In this document: positions 15,200-23,490 of the stretch, in pieces
Layout of the letters: the number at the start of each line of letters is the position of its first letter
Numbering within the stretch: the first letter of the stretch is position 1
Assembly: GCA_964639245.1 (NCBI GenBank)
Contig: CAZXCU010000004.1
Span: 124,001 to 188,000 of the forward strand
From: SB15 sp964639245
GTDB taxonomy: Bacteria; Chloroflexota; Anaerolineae; Aggregatilineales; J027
Length of the DNA stretch: 64,000 bases
Reading direction: 5' to 3'
The notes under the pieces: generated by a model
Seen by the model: only the letters and a program-made list of their open reading frames with translations
Told to the model about the DNA's origin: nothing
Database searches by the model: none
Made by a program: the position numbers and the translations under genes

Positions 15200-17260
15200 A
15201 TGCCCGATTTCAAACTTGTTGCAGACTATGCACCCATGGGCGACCAGCCCACCGCCATTCAAACCCTCGTCGAAGGCATTCATCAGGGATACAAACATCA
15301 AACGCTGCTTGGTGCAACGGGGACAGGGAAAACATTTTCGATTGCGAAGGTGATTGAAGCGGTCAACCGTCCGGCACTGGTGATGGCGCATAACAAAACG
15401 CTTGCCGCCCAGTTGTACGCCGAATTTAAGGAATTTTTTCCCTATAACGCGGTGGAATATTTCGTCAGCTACTATGATTATTACCAGCCCGAAGCCTATG
15501 TTCCGCAGCGTGACCTGTATATCGAAAAAGAAACCGATATTAACGAGGATATTGACCGTCTGCGACTGGCGGCAACAGCAGCGCTCATGAGTCGGAAAGA
15601 TGTCATCATCGTTGCATCCGTGTCGTGTATTTACGGGATTGGCAGTCCCTATGCGTGGGGAAGGGTGATTTTTGAATTGCAGGTTGGTCAGGAAATGCGG
15701 CGCGATGTCATGCTGCGGCATTTTGTGGCGATTCAATACAAGCGCAATGAAACGGTGTTGGAGCGCGGCAAATTTCGTGTGCGCGGCGACACTTTAGAGA
15801 TTCAGCCTGCGTATTCTGAAACCGCCTACCGCATTGCCATGTTCGGGGATGAAATTGAAGGGCTGACCGAATTTGACCCCCTGACCGGAGAAGTGCTAGC
15901 GGAACATCAGCATATTAGTATCTTTCCCGCCAAACATTTCATCACGGACACTGATAAACTCAAACAGGCGATTCATGATATTGAACTCGAGTTGCAAGAC
16001 CAGATCAGCTTCTTCAAAGCACAAAACAAACTACTGGAAATGCAGCGCCTTGACCAGCGCGTGCGTTACGATGTCGAAATGCTGCGTGAAGTCGGTTTTA
16101 CCAGTGGGATTGAAAATTATTCCCGCCATCTTGACCAACGGATGGCCGGCAGTCCTCCTTGGACACTGATTGATTATTTCCCCAAAGATTATCTGCTGGT
16201 CATGGATGAAAGCCATATCACGGTGCCACAGGTGCGCGGGATGTACGGGGGCGATAGGTCACGCAAGGTCACGCTGGTCGATTACGGATTCCGCTTGCCC
16301 AGCGCGATGGATAACCGCCCGCTCAATTTTGAAGAATTTGAGGAACGGATGGGGATGACCATTTTTATGAGCGCCACGCCCGGCCCGTATGAGGAAGAAA
16401 AAGCCCAACAGGTCGCCCAGCAGGTGATTCGTCCTACCGGGATTCTTGACCCCGAAGTCGAAATCCGTCCGGTGGAAGGTCAGATTGACGATCTGCTACG
16501 TGAAATCCAGCTGCGCGTCAACAAAGGGCAGCGCGTGCTGGTGACAACCCTTACCCAGAAAATGTCAGAGGATTTATCCCAGTATTTGATTGAGATGGGG
16601 ATTCGGGCGGCCTACCTTCATGCGGAGGTCGAAACCTTAGACCGTATCGAAATTCTACGCGATTTGCGTTTGGGGGTGTATGACGTGCTGGTGGGGATTA
16701 ATCTGCTGCGGGAAGGGCTGGACTTGCCGGAAGTCTCGCTGGTGGCGATTCTCGACGCGGATAAAGAAGGCTTTTTGCGCTCCACCCGTTCGCTCATTCA
16801 AACCTTGGGGCGGGCAGCACGGCATATCGAAGGGCGGGTCATCATGTACGCCAACAAAATCACCGATTCGATGCAGCAGGCGATTGATGAAACGAATCGC
16901 CGTCGAGAAATCCAGATGGCCTACAACCAAGCCCATGGCATCGAACCCAAGAGCATTGTCAAGGAAATCCGCGATTTGACCAATCGTGTCAAATTAATGC
17001 AGACCGAAAAAGATCAGAAAGACGGGGGAGATGCTGTCACAGATGCGCTGGCGAATCCCGCCAAACTGAGCAAAGGCCAGCTCCACCAGATGATTACCGA
17101 CCTTGAATTTGCGATGAAACAGGCAGCTAAGAATCTTGAGTTTGAAAAAGCGGCGGCCTACCGCGACCAAGTGGTTGAACTGCGCCAGATGATGGTATTC
17201 AAGGAAGATACATTGGTAGACCCGTCTATCGCGCTGGTCAAAGAAGCGACTCGCAAATAA
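15200..17260 (+). CDS. uvrB: UvrABC system protein B
   Basis: A 686-residue excision-repair helicase-like protein. It loads onto damaged DNA with UvrA and recruits UvrC for incision. Walker A is GATGTGKT (residues 38-45). The beta-hairpin region that clamps DNA is DYYQPEAYVPQRDLYIEKE (about 94-112), and the helicase motifs II (DESH, near 338) and VI (QTLGRAARH, near 535) are intact. The C-terminal UVR motif (LHQMITDLEFAMKQAAKNLEFEKAAAYRDQ) binds UvrC. Length is normal. A good AAGGA ribosome-binding site precedes the ATG. It is a single gene with a terminator hairpin after it, shared with convergent gatB. Confidence 0.98.
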   Translation: MPDFKLVADYAPMGDQPTAIQTLVEGIHQGYKHQTLLGATGTGKTFSIAKVIEAVNRPALVMAHNKTLAAQLYAEFKEFFPYNAVEYFVSYYDYYQPEAYVPQRDLYIEKETDINEDIDRLRLAATAALMSRKDVIIVASVSCIYGIGSPYAWGRVIFELQVGQEMRRDVMLRHFVAIQYKRNETVLERGKFRVRGDTLEIQPAYSETAYRIAMFGDEIEGLTEFDPLTGEVLAEHQHISIFPAKHFITDTDKLKQAIHDIELELQDQISFFKAQNKLLEMQRLDQRVRYDVEMLREVGFTSGIENYSRHLDQRMAGSPPWTLIDYFPKDYLLVMDESHITVPQVRGMYGGDRSRKVTLVDYGFRLPSAMDNRPLNFEEFEERMGMTIFMSATPGPYEEEKAQQVAQQVIRPTGILDPEVEIRPVEGQIDDLLREIQLRVNKGQRVLVTTLTQKMSEDLSQYLIEMGIRAAYLHAEVETLDRIEILRDLRLGVYDVLVGINLLREGLDLPEVSLVAILDADKEGFLRSTRSLIQTLGRAARHIEGRVIMYANKITDSMQQAIDETNRRREIQMAYNQAHGIEPKSIVKEIRDLTNRVKLMQTEKDQKDGGDAVTDALANPAKLSKGQLHQMITDLEFAMKQAAKNLEFEKAAAYRDQVVELRQMMVFKEDTLVDPSIALVKEATRK

Positions 17261-17292
17261 ATTAGCGCGAGAAACCAGTAGATTCTGCATGA

Positions 17293-17315
17293 AATCGGGG
17301 CGGTTTGCCCCGATT
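17293..17315. terminator. Bidirectional hairpin between uvrB and gatB
   Basis: Perfect 9-bp stem AATCGGGGC/GCCCCGATT with a GGTTT loop, placed between the two convergent stop codons. The T-run is weak on both sides. Confidence 0.65.
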
Positions 17316-17316
17316 C

Positions 17317-18771
17317 TTAGGCGCGGCTTTTAAGTTCAGCCGCCAAGATGTCTTTAATCACATTGGCAGGGGCTTTGTTGTCCAAGCTCCGCATAATTTG
17401 ACCGAGCAAAAAGCCCATCAATTTTTCTTCGCCTGCCAAGTACCGTTCCACTTCTTTCGAGTGATTACTCAAGGCTGCTAAAACCGCGTCTTTAAGCTGC
17501 GATTCGTCGGACACCAAGCCTAAATTGCGGTCTTTGACAATTTGAGCGGCATCACTACCTTCGGCATACATGATGTCCAGCACGGTTTTGGCGGTGTTGT
17601 TGTTAATCACCCCCTCCCCGATGAGTTTAATCAAATCGGCAAGTTGCTGGGGACGGATTTTAATTTCGTTGATGGCTTCCCGTTCGATGCTGTCCCGGTT
17701 CATCAGGCGGAAAATTTCACCAATCACCCAGTTGGCAACAAGCGTTGGATCCCCGCCCGCCTTCACCGCTTCCTCGTAATACTGTGCGACGGTTCTATCG
17801 GCGACCAGAACACCCGCGTTATAAGGCGTGAGGCCTAAATCCTCGACAAAGCGTTTTTGTTTGGCATCGGGCAGTTCCGGCATATGCGCCCGAATCTGTT
17901 CCACCTGCTCCCGCGAAATTTTGACCAGCGGCAAATCTGGTTCCGGGAAGTAGCGATAATCGTGGGCAGACTCCTTAGAACGTTGGGCAACGGTTTTTTG
18001 TTTGTTTTCGTCCCAGCCCATCGTCTGCTGCAACACCTGACCGCCCTTGTCGTAGAGTTTGCCCTGCCGTTGAATTTCATATTCCGTCGCACGGGCAAGG
18101 CTGCGAATGCTGTTGAGATTTTTGACTTCGGTTCGGGTACGAAGCTCTTCACTCCCGACAGGGCGAACACTCACATTCGATTCTAAACGCAGCACGCCTT
18201 TGCTCATATCGCCCGTGTTCACCCCCAGATATTGCAAAATGGAGCGAATTTTACGCGCATAGGCTTCGGCCTCTTCGGGGGAGCGAATATCCGGTTCAGA
18301 GACAATTTCCAGCAACGGCACGCCCGCCCGATTCAAGTCAATCAGGCTGGAACCGTCGCTAAGATGGGTAGATTTCCCTGTGTCCTCTTCCAGATGCGCC
18401 CGCCGCACATTGATTCGTTTGGTGCTGCCATCGGGCAAATCAATATCCACATAGCCATCAATCGCCAACGGCAAATCGTACTGGCTAATTTGATACCCTT
18501 TGGGCAAATCAGGGTAAAAATAGCTTTTACGGGCAAATTGATTTTCTTCGGGAATTTCGCAGTGAAGCGCCAGACCCACCATGATGGCAAATTCAAACGC
18601 TTTTTCATTTATGACAGGCAGCACGCCCGGCATCCCTAAACAGACAGGACAAACCGCCGTGTTGGGCGGAGCGCTGGTGCTGTCCACCACCGGACAACCA
18701 CAAAACATCTTACTTTCGGTCAACAGCTCGGCATGGATTTCAAGGCCGATAACAGGTTCGTATTCGGTCAT
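17317..18771 (-). CDS. gatB: Aspartyl/glutamyl-tRNA amidotransferase subunit B
   Basis: A 484-residue subunit of the GatCAB complex. It converts Glu-tRNA(Gln) and/or Asp-tRNA(Asn) to the amide form and so supplies Gln/Asn-tRNA in the cytoplasm. The N-terminal motif is PVIGLEIHAELLTESKMFCGC. The Zn-type pair CxC...CPVCLGMPG, the ATP/kinase-core segment YFYPDLPKGYQISQYD, and GDMSKGVLRLESNVSV follow. The C-terminal YqeY-like domain (DAVLAALSNHSKEVERYLAGEEKLMGFLLGQIMR) binds the tRNA. The length is standard. gatA and gatC are not adjacent, as is common when gatB is unlinked. Confidence 0.98.
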   Translation of the reverse strand: MTEYEPVIGLEIHAELLTESKMFCGCPVVDSTSAPPNTAVCPVCLGMPGVLPVINEKAFEFAIMVGLALHCEIPEENQFARKSYFYPDLPKGYQISQYDLPLAIDGYVDIDLPDGSTKRINVRRAHLEEDTGKSTHLSDGSSLIDLNRAGVPLLEIVSEPDIRSPEEAEAYARKIRSILQYLGVNTGDMSKGVLRLESNVSVRPVGSEELRTRTEVKNLNSIRSLARATEYEIQRQGKLYDKGGQVLQQTMGWDENKQKTVAQRSKESAHDYRYFPEPDLPLVKISREQVEQIRAHMPELPDAKQKRFVEDLGLTPYNAGVLVADRTVAQYYEEAVKAGGDPTLVANWVIGEIFRLMNRDSIEREAINEIKIRPQQLADLIKLIGEGVINNNTAKTVLDIMYAEGSDAAQIVKDRNLGLVSDESQLKDAVLAALSNHSKEVERYLAGEEKLMGFLLGQIMRSLDNKAPANVIKDILAAELKSRA

Positions 18772-18829
18772 GGATTTTTATACTCACCTTTTTCTCACAA
18801 AAAGCATAATGTAACTGATTGCATGATGC

Positions 18830-18859
18830 AATAACAAAACAAGGGGCATTCGCCCCCTG
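18830..18859 (-). terminator. Intrinsic terminator of the aminotransferase gene
   Basis: On the minus strand an 8-bp stem CAGGGGGC/GCCCCTTG (one G-T pair) with a GAAT loop is followed by TTTTGTTATT. It lies 30 nt past the stop codon of the aminotransferase gene and before gatB. Confidence 0.75.
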
Positions 18860-18888
18860 TTAGATAGAACGCCTCAAAATAATGCTGT

Positions 18889-20049
18889 TTAGACGTGACG
18901 CTGCACAAAACGGTCGATGCGTGTCATCGCCTCTTCAAGATTGGCATAAGAATTGGCATAACACACACGGACATGCCCCGCCCCGCTTGGCCCAAAGGCA
19001 CTACCCGGAATCACCGCCACCTGCTCATCCACCAGAAGTTTTTTGGAAAACTCAAAATCGGTGAGTCCGGTGCTGGTAATTTTGGGAAAAGCATAAAATG
19101 CGCCTTTGGGTTCAAAACATGGCAGGCCAATTTGATTAAAACTGGTGTAAACCATATGGCGGCGACGGTTGTATTCGTCGCGCATCTGGGCAACTTCCGC
19201 GTCACCGTGAGAAAGCGCGTCCACAATGGCGTACTGGGCAACTGTTGGGGCAGACATGATGGTATATTGATGGATTTTTCGCATCGCTCCAATCAGTTCT
19301 TTCGGCCCAACCGCATAGCCCAACCGCCAACCTGTCATGGCGTGGCTTTTGCTAAACCCACTCATCACAATGGTACGTTCGCGCATGTTGGGCAAAGTCG
19401 CAAATTGAATATGCTCCACCCCATACACCAGACGGTCATAAATTTCATCGGAAATCACAATGAGGTCATATTTTTCAGCAATACGGGCAATCCCCAGCAT
19501 ATGTTCGCGGCTCAGGACACCCCCTGTAGGATTATTGGGGTAGCCAATCAAAATGGCTTTGGTACGAGGGGTAATGGCTGCTTCAATCGCATCCGCGCTA
19601 ACCTGAAATTCTTCCTCAACACAGGTTGGGATGAGGACAGGTTCACCTTCGGCAAAAATGACCTCCGGGGCGTAAGATACATACGCGGGTTCGGGAATAA
19701 TCACTTCATCGCCGGGATTAATAAAAGCGCTCATGGCAAGGTACATGGCCTCGCTGACCCCGACACTGATTAAGATTTCATCTTCCGGGTCATACGCAAT
19801 CCCGTACAAGCGTTCAACATAAGCAGCAATCGCTTCACGCAGTTCAAACAACCCACTGTTGCTGGTGTAGGCGGTGAGACCTTTTTCGAGCGAAGCAATG
19901 GCGGCTTGGCGAATGGCAAGGGGTGAAGTGAAGTCCGGCTCACCAATCCCCAGCGAAATGACGGAGGGCATGGTAGCGGCAATATCAAAAAATTCCCGGA
20001 TTCCCGAAGGCGGCACGCGCTGAACACGATTCGAAATGAAGTTCCGCAT
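18889..20049 (-). CDS. Class I PLP-dependent aminotransferase (aspartate aminotransferase-like)
   Basis: A 386-residue fold-type I aminotransferase. The substrate-loop motif ISLGIGEPDF (about 31-40), the asparagine in YPNNPTGG (about 168-175), the aspartate in ISDEIYDRLVYG (about 198-209) and the PLP-binding lysine in MSGFSKSHAMTGWRLGY (Lys near 233) are all intact. Its length and sequence fit the AspC/AraT branch active on aspartate or aromatic amino acids. The specificity cannot be fixed by eye. It is transcribed alone; gatB lies downstream on the same strand behind a terminator. Confidence 0.9.
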   Translation of the reverse strand: MRNFISNRVQRVPPSGIREFFDIAATMPSVISLGIGEPDFTSPLAIRQAAIASLEKGLTAYTSNSGLFELREAIAAYVERLYGIAYDPEDEILISVGVSEAMYLAMSAFINPGDEVIIPEPAYVSYAPEVIFAEGEPVLIPTCVEEEFQVSADAIEAAITPRTKAILIGYPNNPTGGVLSREHMLGIARIAEKYDLIVISDEIYDRLVYGVEHIQFATLPNMRERTIVMSGFSKSHAMTGWRLGYAVGPKELIGAMRKIHQYTIMSAPTVAQYAIVDALSHGDAEVAQMRDEYNRRRHMVYTSFNQIGLPCFEPKGAFYAFPKITSTGLTDFEFSKKLLVDEQVAVIPGSAFGPSGAGHVRVCYANSYANLEEAMTRIDRFVQRHV

Positions 20050-20146
20050 GGGGGCGGCCTTTACTCCTCTATTAAACTCGTCAGTCGGAGTAGCTTAATG
20101 CGTGGGGTAAATTTAAGCAATGGCAACCTGCACAAGCCCGCCGCCC

Positions 20147-20176
20147 TTGATGTTTATGCGGGGCTTATGATAGAAT
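20147..20176 (+). promoter_or_regulatory. Predicted rpsB promoter
   Basis: TTGATG (20147-20152), 18-bp spacer, TAGAAT (20171-20176) with an extended TGn. It implies a leader of about 110 nt before rpsB. Confidence 0.55.
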
Positions 20177-20244
20177 GCGTCGGGTTTTTTAACAGAAAAA
20201 TCACATGCCGGGACTTCGTGTGTGTTGCCTGCACAGGTTAGCAC

Positions 20245-20270
20245 GGAGGATGAACAGCATGGTCGCCTAA
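20245..20270 (+). promoter_or_regulatory. rpsB leader segment with strong Shine-Dalgarno and mini-ORF
   Basis: GGAGG (20245-20249) is followed by an in-frame ATG at 20250 and a second ATG at 20259 (9 nt from the Shine-Dalgarno), then TAA at 20268-20270. The product would be only three to seven residues. It ends 21 nt before the rpsB start, whose own site is the weaker AGGAT. This may be part of a leader structure for autoregulation by ribosomal protein S2, or a short translated upstream ORF. Inference only. Confidence 0.3.
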
Positions 20271-20291
20271 ACACAAGATAGGATATTTGCA

Positions 20292-21170
20292 ATGCCAACC
20301 AAAGTTACCATGAAAGAACTGCTGGAGACCGGCGTTCACTTCGGACACCGCGCCCGCAAATGGAACCCTAAAATGGACGAGTTCATTTTTACGGCGCGTA
20401 ACGGGGTTCACATCATTGACTTACAGCAAACACTTGCAACCCTGAATGAAGTCCATGACAAAGTGCGCGATACCATTGCACGCGGTGGGAATGTGCTGTT
20501 TGTGGGAACAAAACGCCAAGCTCAGGATGCCATCCAATTTGAATCTGACCGCAGCGGGTCGCCGTATGTCAATCAACGCTGGTTGGGGGGAACACTCACC
20601 AACTGGAAAACCATCAAACAGCGTTTGGATGCCATGAAAAAATTAGAACGGGATCGTGACGAAGGCATCTTTGACCTGCTCGTGAAAAAAGAACGTTTAA
20701 TGAAACAGCGCGAAATCGAACGCCTGAATCAGCGTTTGGGCGGTTTGCGGAACATGGAACGTCTGCCCTCGATGCTTTTTGTGGTGGATGTGCTGCGTGA
20801 ACATACGGCTGTGCGCGAAGCCAATGTCATGAATATTCCGGTGGTTGCAATGGTGGATACCAACGGCGACCCGGACTCAATTGATTATGTGCTGCCTTCC
20901 AATGATGATGCCATTCGCGCCATTCGCCTGCTGACCAGCGCGATTGCCGAAGCGATCATTGAAGGCCGTAACCTGCGTAAAGATGATGAACTCAGCTCAG
21001 AATCCGCCGACTTCACCTCGCCCATCCAAGAACGTGCCTACCTCTACGAACAAGATGAAGATGAGGTGTATCTGGGCAAAGGAACACTGGCGAAACTCCG
21101 CGAAGGTGATTTGAGCTTTGAGGATGAACCAGAAGAAAAAGACGCACCGCGTCCAAAACGTCGTAAATAG
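20292..21170 (+). CDS. rpsB: 30S ribosomal protein S2
   Basis: A 292-residue ribosomal protein, beginning MPTKVTMKELLETGVHFGHR, the conserved start of S2. The RKWNPKMDEFIFTARNGVHIIDLQQT, GTKRQAQDAI and RWLGGTLTNWKTI motifs follow in order. The C-terminus is about 50 residues longer than in E. coli and ends in an acidic-then-basic tail (EDEPEEKDAPRPKRRK-like), as seen in several Chloroflexota. It binds 16S rRNA and is needed for S1 or mRNA placement. It is followed 22 nt later by tsf, the universal rpsB-tsf pair. Confidence 0.98.
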   Translation: MPTKVTMKELLETGVHFGHRARKWNPKMDEFIFTARNGVHIIDLQQTLATLNEVHDKVRDTIARGGNVLFVGTKRQAQDAIQFESDRSGSPYVNQRWLGGTLTNWKTIKQRLDAMKKLERDRDEGIFDLLVKKERLMKQREIERLNQRLGGLRNMERLPSMLFVVDVLREHTAVREANVMNIPVVAMVDTNGDPDSIDYVLPSNDDAIRAIRLLTSAIAEAIIEGRNLRKDDELSSESADFTSPIQERAYLYEQDEDEVYLGKGTLAKLREGDLSFEDEPEEKDAPRPKRRK

Positions 21171-21192
21171 TCAAAAGGGATAAACGCACCAT

Positions 21193-21813
21193 ATGGAAAT
21201 TACCGCCGCAATGGTCAAGGAACTGCGCGAACGGACTGGCGTAGGGCCAAAAGATTGCAAACAAGCGCTCGAACAATTTAACGGGGATATGGAAAAAGCC
21301 GCCAACCATCTGCGCGAAAAAGGGCTGGCAAAAGCAGTCAAAAAAGCGGGGCGGGCTGCCAACGAAGGCGTAATTCAAAACTATACCCACCACAATGGTC
21401 GCCTTGCGGTGATTGTGGAAATCAACTGCGAAACAGATTTTGTGGCAAAAACAACCGCCTTTCAGCATTTTGCCCGCGAAGTCGCCATGCACATTGCTAA
21501 CCTGGCACCGCGCTATGTCAAACGGGAAGAAGTCCCTGCTGATGTGGTCGCCGCAGAACGGGAAACGCTGCGAAATCTGACCTTGCAAGAAGGCAAGCCA
21601 GAAAACGTGGTGGACAAAATCGTGGATGGACGTTTGAACAAGTTCTATGAAGAAATCGTCCTCATGGAACAACCCTTCCTCCGCGATGATAAAATCACCA
21701 TCGAAGAATTGCGGAAACAGGTGGTTGCCGAAGTCGGTGAGAATGTGGTTATCCGCCGCTTTGCCCGCTTTGAGTTGGGCGAAGTTGGGGATGAAGTAAC
21801 CGCCGAAGAATAA
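21193..21813 (+). CDS. tsf: Translation elongation factor Ts (short form)
   Basis: A 206-residue guanine-nucleotide exchange factor for EF-Tu. The UBA-like N-terminus ITAAMVKELRERTGVGPKDCKQAL and the NCETDFVAKT motif (about residues 76-85), which contacts EF-Tu, are clear. It is shorter than the 280-residue E. coli protein and lacks part of the dimerisation region, as in Thermus and many Chloroflexota. A terminator follows directly, so tsf ends the rpsB-tsf operon. Confidence 0.97.
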   Translation: MEITAAMVKELRERTGVGPKDCKQALEQFNGDMEKAANHLREKGLAKAVKKAGRAANEGVIQNYTHHNGRLAVIVEINCETDFVAKTTAFQHFAREVAMHIANLAPRYVKREEVPADVVAAERETLRNLTLQEGKPENVVDKIVDGRLNKFYEEIVLMEQPFLRDDKITIEELRKQVVAEVGENVVIRRFARFELGEVGDEVTAEE

Positions 21814-21825
21814 ATGATAACAAGC

Positions 21826-21854
21826 AAGGGGCTTACGATAAGCCCCTTTTTTTT
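21826..21854 (+). terminator. Intrinsic terminator of rpsB-tsf
   Basis: A perfect 10-bp stem AAGGGGCTTA/TAAGCCCCTT with a CGA loop, followed by T6. It separates tsf from pyrH. Confidence 0.93.
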
Positions 21855-21882
21855 GCCTAAAAATAAGAGAAGGAACAGGTGG

Positions 21883-22620
21883 ATGAAACCAGTTTTTAAG
21901 CGGGTGCTGCTCAAATTGAGTGGGGAATTTTTATCTCCTTCCGGCGAAGGGATGGGGATTGACCCCACCCGCGCAGATGAAATTGCCGAAAAAGTCAAAG
22001 GGGTTCATGATTTGGGTGTACAAGTTGCTATTGTCATTGGCGCGGGCAATTTGTGGCGGGGCAGCGTGGGTGTCAAACATGGCATGGAACAAGCCACTGC
22101 CGATTATATGGGGATGATTGCCACGGTGATGAATGGGATGGCACTGCAAGACGCACTGAAACATCGCGGGATTCAATCGCGGGTGCAAACTGCTATTGAG
22201 ATGAACCAAGTGGCTGAACCCTATATCCGTCTGCGTGCCATTCGCCATATGGAAAAAGGGCGGGTGGTTATTTTAACCGGCGGGACAGGCAATCCATTTT
22301 TTACCACCGACACAGCAGCAGCATTGCGCTGTAAGGAAGTCAACGCCGATTTGCTCATTAAAGCGACTAAAGTGGATGGTATTTACACGGCTGACCCCAA
22401 AAAAGACCCCGATGCCAAACGCTATAAACAACTTAACTTCATGGATGCACTGAATCAGCAGCTGCGCGTGATGGACTCCACCGCTTTTACACTGTGCATG
22501 GACAATGATATTTCGGTGGTGGTGCTGGATTTCTGGCAAGAAAATGCCCTCGAACGCGCCATTTGCGGGGAGGAATCGGGGACATTCATCGCTAACAACA
22601 CAGAAACCATCCAAGCCTAA
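21883..22620 (+). CDS. pyrH: Uridylate kinase
   Basis: A 245-residue UMP kinase of the amino-acid-kinase fold. It makes UDP for pyrimidine nucleotide synthesis. It shows VLLKLSGE (residues 8-15, ATP phosphate loop), VIGAGNLWRG (about 47-56, UMP binding), GGTGNPFFTTDTAAALR (about 131-147) and the KVDGIYTADPKKDPDA segment (about 161-176). The ATG at 21883 has AAGGA upstream; a longer in-frame start would run through the tsf terminator and is rejected. The ribosome recycling factor gene frr that often follows pyrH is not here; a DoxX-like gene comes next. Confidence 0.97.
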   Translation: MKPVFKRVLLKLSGEFLSPSGEGMGIDPTRADEIAEKVKGVHDLGVQVAIVIGAGNLWRGSVGVKHGMEQATADYMGMIATVMNGMALQDALKHRGIQSRVQTAIEMNQVAEPYIRLRAIRHMEKGRVVILTGGTGNPFFTTDTAAALRCKEVNADLLIKATKVDGIYTADPKKDPDAKRYKQLNFMDALNQQLRVMDSTAFTLCMDNDISVVVLDFWQENALERAICGEESGTFIANNTETIQA

Positions 22621-22629
22621 TCCCTTCCT

Positions 22630-22653
22630 AGCGGGTCATTTCTTTGACCCGCT
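22630..22653 (+). terminator. Hairpin downstream of pyrH (probable terminator)
   Basis: A perfect 9-bp stem AGCGGGTCA/TGACCCGCT with a 6-nt loop lies 10 nt past the pyrH stop codon. No T-run follows, so termination would be weak or factor-assisted. Confidence 0.5.
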
Positions 22654-22809
22654 ACCTCTCATCCCAACTATGGGTTTACCTCAATCGAAAGACTTATATG
22701 TCAATATCGCCAAAAGTCGGTACACAAATTCATCCCTGTGCTTGAGGAATAGGGTGCGGGTTACTGGTTTAATCAATCTATCAAACACAATGATTAGGGA
22801 GACATGACC

Positions 22810-23328
22810 ATGAGTATCTTAAGCACCAACACCCAAGAAATGCAGGCGGTTGTCCTACAACCGAATGTACGCCAACGAATGGAGCAGGTTGACCATATAG
22901 CCGCAGATTGGATGGCACGGCACAGCTTACGTATTTTGAGTATTTCGATGGGGATTGTTTTTGTGTGGTTCGGCGCACTCAAACTTGATATGGGACTCAG
23001 CCCGGCAGAACCGCTTATCCGCGATACGATTGATTTTCTGCCGATGAATTTGTTGCTGCCGATGCTGGCACTGCTTGAGATGACAATTGGCTTTGGCTTT
23101 TTAAGCGGCAAATTCAAACGGGCAACGGTGCTGCTGCTGCTCATGCAGATGGGCGGGGCAATGTCCCCGATTATGCTTGCGCCGGAACGCATTTTTAACA
23201 CCTTCCCCTATAGTTTTACGCTAGAAGGTCAATATGTGGTCAAGGACATTATTCTCGTGAGCGTAGGTTTGGTCATCTGGGCAACCGTGCGGGGGGGTGG
23301 TTTGAGCAGCAAACCACTTAAGAAATAA
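22810..23328 (+). CDS. DoxX/DUF417-like small membrane protein
   Basis: A 172-residue protein with four predicted transmembrane helices (about residues 42-60, 80-98, 108-125 and 148-165). The motif VWFGALKLDMGLSPAEPLIRDTIDFLP after helix 1 is typical of the DoxX/DUF417 superfamily (YkgB-like), whose members are mostly uncharacterised. The ATG at 22810 lies 8 nt after AGGGAG; the ATG at 22804 is too close to it. The 150-nt gap from the pyrH hairpin holds no recognisable element. The role is unknown. Confidence 0.75.
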   Translation: MSILSTNTQEMQAVVLQPNVRQRMEQVDHIAADWMARHSLRILSISMGIVFVWFGALKLDMGLSPAEPLIRDTIDFLPMNLLLPMLALLEMTIGFGFLSGKFKRATVLLLLMQMGGAMSPIMLAPERIFNTFPYSFTLEGQYVVKDIILVSVGLVIWATVRGGGLSSKPLKK

Positions 23329-23490
23329 GCCCTCTATGAGAGCAGGTTTAAGGGCCTTTGGATGCGTGGCGTGTATTTCAGTCTAACAGCCAAATGCCCT
23401 TATTGGGTTTCGGTCAGGTTTATCAATAGAGGAACATAGCCCCATCCCCTTGACAACTTCGTGATAAGATAATGAATAGGGAGGTGCGTC

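Noticed and set aside
18895..19773. 292-codon plus-strand frame inside the aminotransferase gene
   Set aside because: Antisense shadow; the minus-strand protein has all PLP-enzyme motifs.
21013..21672. 219-codon minus-strand frame over rpsB-tsf
   Set aside because: Antisense shadow of two universal genes.
21814..21882. N-terminal extension of PyrH to 21814
   Set aside because: It runs through the tsf terminator; the family start is MKPVFKRVLLKLSGE at 21883.
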